From Anaerobacillus isosaccharinicus (GTDB lineage Bacteria; Bacillota; Bacilli; Bacillales; Anaerobacillaceae), in contig NZ_CP063356.1 in assembly GCF_001866075.3 (NCBI RefSeq), forward strand, positions 2,222,164-2,286,163: a DNA stretch of 64,000 bases, written 5' to 3'. Made by a program: the position numbers and the translations under genes. This document shows, piece after piece, positions 17,315 to 26,573 of this stretch; the stretch's first letter is position 1, and each line of letters opens with the position of its first letter. The notes beneath the pieces are model-generated. The model was not told where the DNA came from. It saw only the letters and a list, made by a program, of their open reading frames with translations, and did not search any database.

Positions 17315-17677
17315 ATGTTTAAGAAAGAGCTTTTCTTTTCTAATATATTGCTTTTATTTATGACTTTACTCGGTGGTTGTAGTAGTTCTCCTTCCAAAGA
17401 GATTTCATATGCATCTATATTGATAGCAAATGGAACGGAATATTACTTGCAAGGAGAAATTAAAGATAATGAATTTACTCTTGGTGAAAAAATTGGAGAA
17501 GTACAAAAAAAGGTAGCGATAGAAGTCCTGCCTAAAGAGGACTTTTCATCTAACTTTTTAGAAGTAGGTGAAGAAATATACTCTTCTAACGAAGATAGTA
17601 AGGTTATTATCGTAAAAAGAGAAAATGCCGCTTACCAAAAGTTCACAGAAAAAGATTACTATACAAATAAGGACTAA
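17315..17677 (+). CDS. Lipoprotein, paralogue of 39908 gene
   Basis: ATG after AAAGGGGG. Lipobox LGGC (Cys near 22), 120 aa. The mature domain has YASILIANGTEYYLQGEI, EFTLGEKIGEVQ and VGEEIYSSNEDSKVIIVK; the same blocks recur in the intact gene at 39908 and the broken copy at 37750. It probably forms a small beta domain; the lipoprotein at 39394 shares the GEEIG and final beta pattern. Function unknown. The stop is followed by CGTTGTTAAAGTAACGAAG, the same downstream bases as its paralogues. Confidence 0.75.
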   Translation: MFKKELFFSNILLLFMTLLGGCSSSPSKEISYASILIANGTEYYLQGEIKDNEFTLGEKIGEVQKKVAIEVLPKEDFSSNFLEVGEEIYSSNEDSKVIIVKRENAAYQKFTEKDYYTNKD

Positions 17678-17687
17678 CCGTTGTTAA

Positions 17688-17728
17688 AGTAACGAAGAGC
17701 GAATGTGGAACAAGCAGTGAAGAGTTTT
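17688..17728 (+). repeat. Cassette repeat, left half plus degenerate right half
   Basis: TTAAAGTAACGAAGAGCGAA, then GGAACAAGCAG. The left half matches those after the paralogous genes at 37750 and 39908. Confidence 0.65.
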
Positions 17729-17839
17729 AGAAAAAGTGACTAATACAGATTTAATGAAAGCCGTATTTCGGTCGTTGAATTTGAGTTTGTATATCATTAA
17801 TAAATATAGGCGCATTTTTTCATGATATGGAGGTGCAAA

Positions 17840-18364
17840 ATGCATAAAAAGCTTTATATTATTCTAGCAATTTCAATTGGCCTAACGATAATTTTTGGCA
17901 TAAATTCATACCAAAAAACTCTTAAATTCAACTCTTTGCAACAAGATACATATTGGTGGCATGCCATAACTCAACATCGGGCAATAGAAGATATTGATTT
18001 AGCTTTAGCTCAAGTTAATAATCCGAACGATGCTATACTTCAATTATTAATGGCTTCAGAAACAACTAATCAAAGCTACATAATGACAGGGAATGGAACT
18101 TATATAGGTGCTCATGTCCCTTTTCCTTATTCCGTCTTTGTCTTCCATCAGAAACTAAGTTCTGTTTTATGGGAAGCTATTAATGAGCTCCTTATAGATG
18201 GATTTATTAAAGAAAACACATTAAATTTACTATTGGAATACAGAGAAATACTTGTAATGATGACAGAGCAATACGATGTTGAAAATCACAAAATAAAAAC
18301 CTTAAATGGAAAACAGAAAATCGAAAAGATTGGTGAGTTTATCGAAAATAAATATATGAAATAG
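17840..18364 (+). CDS. Signal-anchored helical protein, 174 aa
   Basis: Start at ATG 17840, eight bases after GGAGGTG; an ATG at 17822 precedes the binding site. One N-terminal helix (about 4-21), then an external, mainly helical domain with Trp- and Gln-rich segments. Same topology as the genes at 18951 and 59851-60224, but I cannot show common ancestry. Function unknown. Confidence 0.7.
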   Translation: MHKKLYIILAISIGLTIIFGINSYQKTLKFNSLQQDTYWWHAITQHRAIEDIDLALAQVNNPNDAILQLLMASETTNQSYIMTGNGTYIGAHVPFPYSVFVFHQKLSSVLWEAINELLIDGFIKENTLNLLLEYREILVMMTEQYDVENHKIKTLNGKQKIEKIGEFIENKYMK

Positions 18365-18484
18365 AGACAAGCTGGTTAATAAAAATGAGAAGTTTGTTCA
18401 TCAAGTAACCAATTCTTCATTTCTAACTTATTCAACAGCGTTAGTAAAATTACGTTACTTCAGTACGGGCTAAGAAGGAGAAGT

Positions 18485-18739
18485 ATGTTGAGACTGTTAT
18501 TATCTAAAAATGCTATTTGGATTTATAGCTTAATTATTTTCGGTGTTATTGGTTTAGCTTTAGACATTGCTACTATCGGGGCGGAGGAATATGCGTTATT
18601 TGAAAATAATAATATAGATGCTGCTAATTATGCTAGTTTCTTACGGAATATAAATACCTTTTATTTTCCCGTAGTAATATTAATTCATTTTGTTGTACTT
18701 TTCATATTCAGTTTTAAGTATTTTAAAAGATCAATGTAA
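18485..18739 (+). CDS. Small membrane protein, 84 aa
   Basis: ATG after AAGGAGAAG. Two helices (about 10-30 and 57-78) with an acidic loop (GAEEYALFENNNIDAANY). A truncated paralogue lies at 52457-52564, and the two share their upstream half-repeat as well as the first ~35 codons. Confidence 0.75.
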   Translation: MLRLLLSKNAIWIYSLIIFGVIGLALDIATIGAEEYALFENNNIDAANYASFLRNINTFYFPVVILIHFVVLFIFSFKYFKRSM

Positions 18740-18797
18740 ATTCTCCTGCAAAAAAGTTGTGAGATGTTAGACTTAAAGATGTCAAATAGTAAAATCG

Positions 18798-18826
18798 CGA
18801 GCTGTGATTGATGCAGCTCGTTTTTT
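18798..18826 (+). terminator. Intrinsic terminator
   Basis: CGAGCTG (18798-18804) pairs with CAGCTCG (18814-18820), then six T. It ends the 18485 gene. Confidence 0.8.
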
Positions 18827-18950
18827 ACCAAACTGTTAGTAACAACATGGAAGAGACAGTACATAACTTCGTTATTGAGCGAAGTTGATTTGGAAAAAAG
18901 GGCAATGAAGTTATATTTTAATAAATTTTACTGAAATAGGAGGTGAAGTA

Positions 18951-19655
18951 ATGAAACAAAAAGTAGCAGGAGTATTCTTGTTAGTAGCTATTATTATAAT
19001 TAGTACTTGGGGATTTAATCAATATTTAGAAAAGCAAAGATATGAGAGGTACTTATCATTACAAATAGCTAATAACATCTCTACACTAATATCATCTGTA
19101 ACGGGAAACCAAAGGATTTATAACGATATTATTAGTTCAAACACGATATCATTAGAACAAGCGGAAACACTTTATGAAAATAATTATTCTATCGTCAGGA
19201 TTACTCAGGATTATCAACATTTGGCTATTGATTTAAAGAGATTAGACAGAGATGCTGTGAATAATTTACCAGCTAATAATGCAAGTAATATTGGCCATTA
19301 CTATCAACTATTAATCTGGGATATTGCTGAAAAAGAAGGATTTGATAAACAAAATAGAACACCCCATTTTCCTTACCAATTAACACACACAAGTAAATTT
19401 GAGGTCGAGCAAAATGAAATAAAAAAAATAGAAATGATTCGAGAATTAAATGAACTATGGTTAACTGCTATCGTTGATAACGTAATTGGTGTTGTAGATA
19501 ACGGTGACCTTAATCCAGATGTTTATTTTGATACTTATAGAGATGCAATAAAATCGGACTACTGGGTAAAACTTGTTACGGAAATGGATAGTTACACAAA
19601 AGAATATCTTATAAATAATGATCATTTAAATGAAATTGGAACTATTTTATATTAA
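18951..19655 (+). CDS. Signal-anchored helical protein, 234 aa
   Basis: ATG after AGGAGGTG. N-terminal helix (about 5-23), then an external, nearly all-helical domain with an acidic C-terminus. No motif recognised. It resembles the 17840 product in layout, about 60 residues longer. Confidence 0.7.
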   Translation: MKQKVAGVFLLVAIIIISTWGFNQYLEKQRYERYLSLQIANNISTLISSVTGNQRIYNDIISSNTISLEQAETLYENNYSIVRITQDYQHLAIDLKRLDRDAVNNLPANNASNIGHYYQLLIWDIAEKEGFDKQNRTPHFPYQLTHTSKFEVEQNEIKKIEMIRELNELWLTAIVDNVIGVVDNGDLNPDVYFDTYRDAIKSDYWVKLVTEMDSYTKEYLINNDHLNEIGTILY

Positions 19656-20195
19656 TTTTAATTAAAACTTATTAAACAAATCTGCCTTTACTTCAATTGC
19701 GCTAGAGAATATCCTCATATATATGGAGAATTAAACCTTAATTCTGTTGTTCAAATTTAATCATTTTTAAGTAACCAATAGGGTGATTTTATTTTAAATG
19801 AAGAGTTAGTTAATTATTGTTAAACCTTAAATTATTATATAGTCATTAAACTGCTGGAAGAGCGTTTGATTTGCGTAGTTTTTACTTAGGAATGAGTGGA
19901 TTAATGAATAATTTAGACGTGTGGACTTGGCTAGAAAACCAGGTCCTTTTATTTTTCTTGAAAAAATGCATTTATACGTATGGAAGATAATGTTAATATA
20001 AACTTATTCAGTTAGTGAGCAGGTTAATTAAACAATTTAGAAGAGTCAGTTGTTAAAATTGACGGTCAAAAGGTTATCATAAATTACATAGAATCTGTTT
20101 TTTGATTATGACTGTTTCGGTAATGGGAAATTGCTTAAATGAAGGATTTCGTTTCATACTATCGTCTGATATTTTTATTCTTTGAGGAAGGGAGC
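19656..20195 (+). other. Intergenic stretch with terminator and decayed units
   Basis: No convincing gene. GGACTTGG (19923-19930) pairs with CCAGGTCC (19939-19946) followed by T-rich DNA: a terminator similar to the one at 61577. A short open frame ending near 20113 (VVKIDGQKVIINYIESVF) looks like a gene fragment without a start. Repeat-like pieces (AGCAGGTTAATTAAAC at about 20018) suggest collapsed cassettes. Confidence 0.4.
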
Positions 20196-20414
20196 TTGAA
20201 CCAATTAATGAATATAGAAATTAAGAAAATTTTACTTTGGTTTTTTGGGATAACTGCGGTAATTAGTCTTGCTAATGTACTATATGTTCCTTACATGTCA
20301 TTACAACACTCTGGAGAGTTGCAATTTAATTGGTCTTCTTTGTTAACATTTATGTTACTTCTTTTAAATTTTTTCTGTATCCAACGAGGATATTTTGATA
20401 GCTTGTTTAAGTAA
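20196..20414 (+). CDS. Small membrane protein
   Basis: I favour TTG 20196, just after GGAAGGGAG; ATG 20139 or ATG 20208 are alternatives. From 20196 it is 72 aa, with two helices (about 12-33 and 44-64). Unknown family. Confidence 0.55.
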   Translation: MNQLMNIEIKKILLWFFGITAVISLANVLYVPYMSLQHSGELQFNWSSLLTFMLLLLNFFCIQRGYFDSLFK

Positions 20415-20466
20415 CAAAGAAGATAGTTGTCAACAGTTGCGGTTCTTGTTATTATGCGTTGTTTGG
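20413..20466 (+). repeat. Cassette hairpin repeat, diverged
   Basis: AACAAAGAAGATAGTTGTCA, then CAGTTGCGGTTCTTGTT and a GCGTTG right half. Confidence 0.55.
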
Positions 20467-20478
20467 AGGAGGAACTTA

Positions 20479-20787
20479 GTGAGGAACACAAATAAAGCAA
20501 ACAAAAGTCCAGGAGATCTGTCGATTGAGGAGCAACAAGAATTAAGCAAAATAAAGAAACAGAACTCATATGGAATGATAGTTTTGACAATGGGACTCAT
20601 TTCGTTTCTATTCGGTCCGCGTTTTGTGGTTATTCCTGTTATAACTATTTTGTTAGGGCTATTAACTATTAGAACATTTGATAAGGCAACCGAGGATAAC
20701 CCTTGGACCTTTTATATTGGACTGGGATTAGCGGCTTATGGCTTATATTTATTTATAATGGGTTACGTACACGAAGTAATAATATAG
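20479..20787 (+). CDS. Membrane protein, 102 aa
   Basis: GTG 20479 follows GGAGGAGG at 6 bases and is preferred over upstream in-frame starts that would cross the repeat. The cytoplasmic N-terminus (about 30 residues, charged, with SIEEQQELSKIKK) is followed by three helices. Unknown family. Confidence 0.65.
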   Translation: MRNTNKANKSPGDLSIEEQQELSKIKKQNSYGMIVLTMGLISFLFGPRFVVIPVITILLGLLTIRTFDKATEDNPWTFYIGLGLAAYGLYLFIMGYVHEVII

Positions 20788-20883
20788 TCAATTATTCACT
20801 CAAGGTAAGCTTAATTTAGGAGTTGTGATAGCCGTTCTTATTGTAGATGAAGTAACTGGTAGGATATTAATGGGGGAGATTTT

Positions 20884-21525
20884 TTGAGTACAATAATTTA
20901 TATGGTGAGACACGGGGAAGCGCCCAAAAAAGGGAATGAAAGGACAAGAGGTTTAACGGAGAAAGGTTTTTTAGATGCTCAACTAGTAACTGAAATATTG
21001 ATAGATGAAGAGATTGATGCAGTTATATCAAGTCCATATAAACGTTCAATTTTAACTGTAAAGAAATTAGCAGAAAAAATCAAAAAAGAAGTAATAGTGT
21101 ATGAAGATTTGAAAGAAAGAATTTTTTCTTCCGAAGACAATCGAATTTCTGATAAGAAATTAATTCCGCTGTTGGAAAAATCATTTATGGAACCATACTT
21201 CGCATTAGAAGGTGGAGAATCTAATGCTGATTGTCAAAAAAGAGCTATAAAAGTTCTGATAGAACTTTTAAATATTTTTAGAGATAAAAAAATAGTAGTA
21301 GGTACTCACGGCGCTGTTATGACCTTAATGATGAGATATTTCGATAGCAAGTATGACTTAAATTTTTTAAATAGCACATCAAAACCTGATATTTATAGAA
21401 TGGAATTTAATGAACAGAAATTAGTATGTGTTCAAAGAATATGGCGTGTTATGTTGGGGGTCACCTCCAACGTCGTAATTGGTAAAATTTTAGCTGCCTT
21501 TTTTGTCGCAAAAAATATAATATAA
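20884..21525 (+). CDS. Histidine phosphatase family protein, 3' end altered by a transposon
   Basis: TTG start after GGGGGAG. The phosphoglycerate-mutase-like domain has RHGE (residues 9-12), the ISSPYKRSILT arginine motif, a Glu-rich middle and the second catalytic His in VVGTHGAVMT (about 142). So it is likely a cytosolic phosphatase of unknown substrate. The transposon at 21452 replaced the last codons: the present 213-aa product carries a 25-residue foreign tail. Removing the element joins CGT-GTT to AAC-AAA-TAA at 28379-28386, giving an end of ...RVNK. Confidence 0.85.
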   Translation: MSTIIYMVRHGEAPKKGNERTRGLTEKGFLDAQLVTEILIDEEIDAVISSPYKRSILTVKKLAEKIKKEVIVYEDLKERIFSSEDNRISDKKLIPLLEKSFMEPYFALEGGESNADCQKRAIKVLIELLNIFRDKKIVVGTHGAVMTLMMRYFDSKYDLNFLNSTSKPDIYRMEFNEQKLVCVQRIWRVMLGVTSNVVIGKILAAFFVAKNII

Positions 21526-21580
21526 GAGCCGTCAACTCTAACGACCATAGTATAATGGTCGTTAGAGTTGACGGCTCTTA
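21523..21580. terminator. 58-bp palindrome, bidirectional terminator-like
   Basis: Two perfect 26-bp arms (21523-21548 and 21555-21580) around a 6-base centre. It lies near the left end of the transposon, where it would stop read-through from the phosphatase gene into the element. Confidence 0.75.
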
Positions 21581-21597
21581 AACTTTAGAAAAGGAAA

Positions 21598-21639
21598 AGG
21601 TCATTTGTCTCAATAGCTTGGCGGCTGGACAAATGACCT
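21598..21639. other. 12-bp inverted repeat in transposon left end
   Basis: AGGTCATTTGTC (21598-21609) and GACAAATGACCT (21628-21639), separated by 18 bases. It lies just upstream of the zinc-ribbon gene; a candidate operator or RNA hairpin. Confidence 0.5.
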
Positions 21640-21648
21640 CTAACAACT

Positions 21649-22245
21649 ATGATTATTTTACTAGATTCGCCTCGTTCTATCAAGAAGTATAATGATTCCA
21701 TTAATAAGTATGATGTTGAATTACGATGTCCGTGCTGCGGTAGAAGAATGAAAAAACACGGCAAATATAAAAGATGGGTTCATATGAAACACCAGTCCTC
21801 GATAATCTTTGTGTTAAGAAGGCGTTGTGGTTCTTGTGATCGTACGTTTTCGTTACTCCCTTGTTTTCTTACTCCTTGGTCTCGTTTTTCAAATGTTTTT
21901 CGTGAATTTATTGCACGGTGGTTGTTAATGGGAGTTCCGTTAACGCATCTCACTAAGCGACTTTCTCATTGTACAGTCCCAATCATTTCCTTACGGACTT
22001 TACGTCGTTGGAAAATGAAATTAACCTCTCGCTTTAATCAGTGGATTGCCAAGCAACGTGTTAGATTGGCGCATGATTACCAAGCAGGTGATGATTTACT
22101 TGAACTTTACCGTAAGGGAATTAGTCTTATCCAAGAGTGTGAGCTTTACTTCAAGATTTTGTTTCATGGAAAAAAACATATTCCTGGAAAAGGAAAGTTA
22201 TTCTCATCACTCAATCTTCGTCAACACAAAGGGTTATTCTGGTAG
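21649..22245 (+). CDS. Zinc-ribbon protein of the transposon (DUF6431-like)
   Basis: 198 aa. Two CxxC pairs (CPCCGRRMKKHG and CGSCD, residues about 27-65) form a probable zinc ribbon. The helix-turn-helix-like segment LTHLTKRLSHCTVPIISLRTL follows. Proteins of this type accompany this transposase/ATPase pair in other Firmicutes, to my knowledge under the DUF6431 name. The role is probably DNA binding or regulation of transposition. ATG has no strong binding site. Confidence 0.65.
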   Translation: MIILLDSPRSIKKYNDSINKYDVELRCPCCGRRMKKHGKYKRWVHMKHQSSIIFVLRRRCGSCDRTFSLLPCFLTPWSRFSNVFREFIARWLLMGVPLTHLTKRLSHCTVPIISLRTLRRWKMKLTSRFNQWIAKQRVRLAHDYQAGDDLLELYRKGISLIQECELYFKILFHGKKHIPGKGKLFSSLNLRQHKGLFW

Positions 22246-23077
22246 CCACCAGGAATGTCGTTTCAATTGCATAAAATTGGTTTCTACCCCTTTTTTTACT
22301 ACACAAAATATGTCTGTTTTCCTTTCCTTAAAAACAGAAGAAAATTAAGAGTGTTTACATTTGTAAAAAAGGAGAGGAAAACGAGTGGATGAAAATTTAC
22401 GCAATGAAATCGCAGCATTTCGTTTTGGGTTAATTGCCCAAGTTGTTCAGCGAAAGCTTAATGCTGGGGAGAAATATAACCTTTTAAAGGAGATTGCAGC
22501 ACAAAGATATTCCATCCCAGGCAGTGAGAAAACCACAATTAGCCTTAGATCATTAGAAAGATATTTGAAAAACTATGAAAAAGATGGATTTGATGCATTA
22601 AAGCCTCAAAAAAGAGAGAAAAAGGGAAGTCTTCAATATGTGGACCACTCTATATTGAAACGAGCTGTGGAATTAAGAAAAGAACTTCCTAGCCGTAGTG
22701 TGGAACAGGTAATTCGAATTTTGGAATTAGAAGAACGTGTTCCGGTTGGTGTCCTCAAAACACGTACGCTCTCAAGATATTTTCAAGAACAGGGTTGGAG
22801 TAAGCGAGATATTTACCGTGCGGTAAAGAAAGAATTTCAACATTTCGAACACGCAGCTCCTAATGATTGTTGGCAAGCAGATACACAACATGCCCTTTAT
22901 TTACCCGATCCAAATCATTCGGGGCGAAGAAAGAAAGCATACTTAATAGCAATTATTGATGATTATAGTCGTCGGATTATGCACGCTGAATTCTTTTTTG
23001 AAGAACGTTATCCACGTCTTGAAAGATGTGTTCAAAAAGCGGTATTAAAGTATGGTGTGCCCCATTTGTTTTTCTGT

Positions 23078-23164
23078 GACTATACCGAAAAAAATACTAT
23101 GCCGAATAAACTTATAAATCCTTCATAAATAAACAGTTTACGAAGGATTTTCGGCATAGTGTTT
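23078..23164 (+). repeat. RIT terminal inverted repeat, left
   Basis: 87 bp, perfect inverse of 26461-26547. It contains nested palindromes: ACTATGCCGAA pairs with TTCGGCATAGT, and inside them ATCCTTC pairs with GAAGGAT. Probable recombinase binding sites. Confidence 0.9.
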
Positions 23165-23169
23165 AGCTT

Positions 23170-24213
23170 TTAGTCCAGACTATAAATCAGTTTTCTTATA
23201 TCCTTGGTTTTCCAAAGCGGGGATTCTTCCACTGCCTCAGGGCTTGTTTTCTTTATGGCTTCATGAATCATATCCAACGTTGCAAAAGCATAGAAGTTTG
23301 ATGTTGTTGAAAGACTTTCATGACCAAGCATTTCCATGATGACTGTGAGGGGCATACCTTTTCGGTATAACGTCATAGCTCTTGTTTTCCTGATTAAGTG
23401 GCAGTGAACATGCCGTGGGATTTCAGGACAAATCATTCTTGCCTGGTTTGCATATTGACCTAAAAGGAGATTTATCGTATCCGTAGACAAGGCATGAGGC
23501 TTCCCATCCCTCATCGAATAGAACAATGGAGCCCCGCCATCTGTGTTTGGATGCGGATGGAATTCCTGAAGATAACGCTTGATGTGAGCAACAGTTTTCT
23601 CCATCAGGGGCACATTACGACTTTTGTTGCCTTTACCGGTTAGCGTAACGAAAGGTGTTTTGACGTTGATAATGTGCAGATCCCGAAGGGTAATATCTAC
23701 AAGTTCCTGCGCTCTGGCAGCCGTATCATACAACATAATGAACATCATGCGATTGCGTCTTCCCTTTTGTGTATCTGTTTTAGGCGTTTTTAATAATGCT
23801 TCAATAGCTTCATTTGTCATATATAATATGGACTTTTTGTGTTCCTTCATTCCGCGAACGCTACGAACATCGTTGTATATTGCAACAAGCGTAATATCCT
23901 CGTCTGCGCAATACTCCATGAACGATTTTAGTGCAGTCAATCGAAGGTTGCATGTTTTGGCTGCTAGATTTTGCACTTCATTCATCCAGACAAAATAATC
24001 TTTAATGTGTTTCCTATTTAGAAAGTCAAACGTAATGTCCTGTCGTTCAATCCCTTTTTGGATTTCCAAGTAATCAATAAAGTAACTCATGGACTTCTTA
24101 TACGAATTTATTGTGTTTTGGCTAAGGTTTCTTACCTTGGGCAGGTATACATGAAGGAAGCTACGAGCATAATGCCAAAATTCGGGCTCAATCTGCTTTC
24201 TACTCTTCATCAT
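23170..24213 (-). CDS. RIT tyrosine recombinase, third gene
   Basis: 347 aa from the ATG after GGAGGTGG (longer upstream starts exist). It has an N-terminal SAM-like core-binding domain and a catalytic domain with the first Arg in AARAQELVDITL, the H-x-x-R box HLIRKTRAM, LGHESLSTT and the nucleophile in SNFYAF. It overlaps the end of the second recombinase gene by about 14 bases, so the three are cotranscribed and translationally coupled. Confidence 0.92.
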   Translation of the reverse strand: MMKSRKQIEPEFWHYARSFLHVYLPKVRNLSQNTINSYKKSMSYFIDYLEIQKGIERQDITFDFLNRKHIKDYFVWMNEVQNLAAKTCNLRLTALKSFMEYCADEDITLVAIYNDVRSVRGMKEHKKSILYMTNEAIEALLKTPKTDTQKGRRNRMMFIMLYDTAARAQELVDITLRDLHIINVKTPFVTLTGKGNKSRNVPLMEKTVAHIKRYLQEFHPHPNTDGGAPLFYSMRDGKPHALSTDTINLLLGQYANQARMICPEIPRHVHCHLIRKTRAMTLYRKGMPLTVIMEMLGHESLSTTSNFYAFATLDMIHEAIKKTSPEAVEESPLWKTKDIRKLIYSLD

Positions 24214-25171
24214 AATCCACCTCCGGAAGCAACCCTTCAAGTATTTTAGTTTTTTCGGAGAAAGTAGAAAAAAACTCAGGCACAAGATGAAGATAGTAGT
24301 AGGTGCTTTCCAAACAGGCATGTCCCATGTAACGCACCAAATATGGAAGCATGGAATTCACATCGGATTCTTCCTTAAGCCATTGATTGAGTTTGTCGAA
24401 GGCAAAATGATGGCGAAAATCATATGCTCTTGCCTTCGAGCCTGACTCATGCCCCAAACCAGCCGCCTTCCATATCTTATTGAAATTCGATCCAATAGAC
24501 GTACTCTGGTAACAACTATGGGATTTTACCGGAAAGAAATACGTTCGATCTGGAAATATATTATCTATGACAGCATCGTATTTCAAATATAGTTGTTTAA
24601 GGTCTTCCGGAAGAAACAACCTTCGGTCTTTAGGGCCTTTTGAATGGATTACATCGATATAGCCAGTATGAAGGTTAACGTTTTTTCGCAGAAGCAACCG
24701 CGCTTCACTTGTTCTCAATCCACAACAATAAAGCAATCTAAAGTACATGGGTAGGACAAGATGGCGGACAGGATTTTCCTTGCGAGGGCCTAGTGTGTCG
24801 CAAGCATCGAAAAATCGGATAATTTCTTCATCTGTGAAAAAATGTGGTATCGTTCGGATTTGCTTTCGACAGATTTTGTTGGTGACAACATATGCATCTG
24901 AGTATCCAGAATGTTGCAGGTATTTGCCAAACTCACGAATAGGTGCCACACGTACTCGTTGGGTGTTTGGGCATTCGTTATCCCGTAAGATAACCCAACC
25001 TTTAACAATCTCGTTCAATAAAACCTCTTCGGATTCGCGTTTTGCACAATAGCGATCAAACTCGTGGAGATAGTATTCGCTTGTTTTATACTTCCAGCCT
25101 AGTGAGTGTTTAAACGCTACAAAAGACTCCATGAAAGAAGCTAGTTTACTAACATATGCCTTCTCCATCAT
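24200..25171 (-). CDS. RIT tyrosine recombinase, second gene
   Basis: 323 aa. The start ATG overlaps the stop of the first gene (ATGA). Catalytic residues: Arg in CGLRTSEARLL, the YDFRHHFAF box, YMGHACLES and the Tyr in TYYYLHL. The motif spacing differs from the other two, as expected for the middle member of a RIT. Confidence 0.92.
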   Translation of the reverse strand: MMEKAYVSKLASFMESFVAFKHSLGWKYKTSEYYLHEFDRYCAKRESEEVLLNEIVKGWVILRDNECPNTQRVRVAPIREFGKYLQHSGYSDAYVVTNKICRKQIRTIPHFFTDEEIIRFFDACDTLGPRKENPVRHLVLPMYFRLLYCCGLRTSEARLLLRKNVNLHTGYIDVIHSKGPKDRRLFLPEDLKQLYLKYDAVIDNIFPDRTYFFPVKSHSCYQSTSIGSNFNKIWKAAGLGHESGSKARAYDFRHHFAFDKLNQWLKEESDVNSMLPYLVRYMGHACLESTYYYLHLVPEFFSTFSEKTKILEGLLPEVDYDEE

Positions 25172-26400
25172 TTGAGCCCCTTCACTTTCATAGGAATGAC
25201 GGCTAAGGTTAATGCACAATCACGCATCTTTTCTTCGTCAGTAGACAGATAAACGTCGGCTGAGTTTGGGTTGACATGCCCAAGTGTTGATGAAATTGTT
25301 TGTATGGCAACCCCATTTTTTAACATTTTTGAGGCGACATGATGTCTAAGGAGGCGGGTGCCTTTAAGTTCGTTGTTAACTCTTACTCCTGCACATGTAA
25401 ATATTTTTCTTACTATGGTGTAACAACTCGAATGTTCTTTCAACGGTACATGTGGGGCATTTCGAGATAAAAATACGCACGATGAATCTGATTTAGGACG
25501 GTCATTCGTGAGATACCTTACTAATGCATTGCCGATTGCAGGAAGAAGGGGTAAAACTAAAGGCTCATTCGTCTTCTGTTGGACTATGTTAATAACATCC
25601 CCTTGCCAATCTATATCTTTTAACCTTAAGTTCAAAATATCCACGGCCCTGATTCCAGTAAGAAGCGATAATAATATAATAGCTTTGTCCCTTGAAGATA
25701 CAGCATCGGTTTGTAATACATCCCATACAGCCCGTTCTTCCTCCTCCGTTAATACGGGAATAATTGTCCTTTTTCTCAGGAGTTTATCAGGAACGGCTGC
25801 AATAAGTCTGTTTCCACCTTCTGCAAAACGCAAAAATGATCTTAATCCGGAGGCCGCCGTTCGAAGACTTCCAGAGTCCCAGGTTTCTCTTAGTTCATCA
25901 AAAAACTTATAGATTGATTTAAGAGGGACAGCTTTCAACTCGGTATAGCCCAATTTTTCAATAAAAATAAGGAACTTGCAGGAAGTATTTCGATACGATT
26001 CTATAGTATTTTTACTTTTTTTCTCCTCTTGTAGAAACGCTAGAAAATGGATATGAAGGTCCTGGAATTTAATAGTTGAGGGCTTATCGACCTTACTATC
26101 CCTGCTTGGTTGCCAGCCAAAATAGCCTCTTTCTTCATATTCCCTTAATTTTCTTATGCATGAAGTGTGTAGCTTTTTACGTGAATGGCAGTATTGTCCT
26201 GTCCTTCTGTCTGCAGAATCATTCACGAAATGCTCAACCAATTCTTGAGTTAAAGTTTCTGTCCCCATGATAGCGGCAGACTTCAACAGTCTTTCATATA
26301 CCCTTTTGAAACTATGAATCGTTGATTGACAATAACCTGCTTTTTCAAGCGCTTCAAGTACCATTTTTACACTACTTTCCACAGTTGGTTTCTTTACCAT
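25168..26400 (-). CDS. RIT tyrosine recombinase, first gene
   Basis: 410 aa from the ATG after AGGAGGAATT. The N-terminal ~100 residues form an extra helical region, then core-binding (about 125-200) and catalytic domains. Catalytic residues: Arg in TGIRAVDILNL, Lys in a beta-hairpin, the GTRLLRHHVASKML box, LGHVNPNSAD and Tyr in VYLST. Its promoter should lie between here and the right inverted repeat. Confidence 0.92.
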   Translation of the reverse strand: MVKKPTVESSVKMVLEALEKAGYCQSTIHSFKRVYERLLKSAAIMGTETLTQELVEHFVNDSADRRTGQYCHSRKKLHTSCIRKLREYEERGYFGWQPSRDSKVDKPSTIKFQDLHIHFLAFLQEEKKSKNTIESYRNTSCKFLIFIEKLGYTELKAVPLKSIYKFFDELRETWDSGSLRTAASGLRSFLRFAEGGNRLIAAVPDKLLRKRTIIPVLTEEEERAVWDVLQTDAVSSRDKAIILLSLLTGIRAVDILNLRLKDIDWQGDVINIVQQKTNEPLVLPLLPAIGNALVRYLTNDRPKSDSSCVFLSRNAPHVPLKEHSSCYTIVRKIFTCAGVRVNNELKGTRLLRHHVASKMLKNGVAIQTISSTLGHVNPNSADVYLSTDEEKMRDCALTLAVIPMKVKGLK

Positions 26401-26460
26401 AGTAATTCCTCCTAAAAATAGTTTGGACGTTAGTCCACTTCTATTATGGAAAAAATAGCA

Positions 26461-26547
26461 AAACACTATGCCGAAAATCCTTCGTAAACTGTTTATTTAT
26501 GAAGGATTTATAAGTTTATTCGGCATAGTATTTTTTTCGGTATAGTC
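26461..26547 (-). repeat. RIT terminal inverted repeat, right
   Basis: 87 bp, perfect inverse of 23078-23164; same nested palindromes. Confidence 0.9.
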
Positions 26548-26549
26548 GA

Positions 26550-26573
26550 CATTATGACGAATTCGTCATAATG
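26550..26573. repeat. 24-bp perfect palindrome next to RIT right end
   Basis: Arms CATTATGACGAA and TTCGTCATAATG meet without a spacer. It lies between the right terminal repeat and the resumed transposase codons and has no counterpart on the left. It was probably brought in by the RIT (attachment core), because the repaired gene has no room for it. Confidence 0.75.

Larger units (their letters stand above)
23078..26547 (-). mobile_element. Recombinase-in-trio (RIT) element
   Basis: Three overlapping tyrosine recombinase genes on the - strand lie between 87-bp inverted repeats (23078-23164 and 26461-26547) that match perfectly. This matches the RIT elements described in other bacteria. It interrupts the transposase gene at the codon for a catalytic aspartate. 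Confidence 0.92.

Noticed and set aside
22046-22348. Second frame overlapping the transposon zinc-ribbon gene
   Set aside because: No binding site, unusual composition, and overlap with the better supported gene.
23170-26400. The three tyrosine recombinases as the cassette integrase
   Set aside because: They belong to a self-contained RIT element with its own inverted ends, and these ends do not resemble the cassette repeat.
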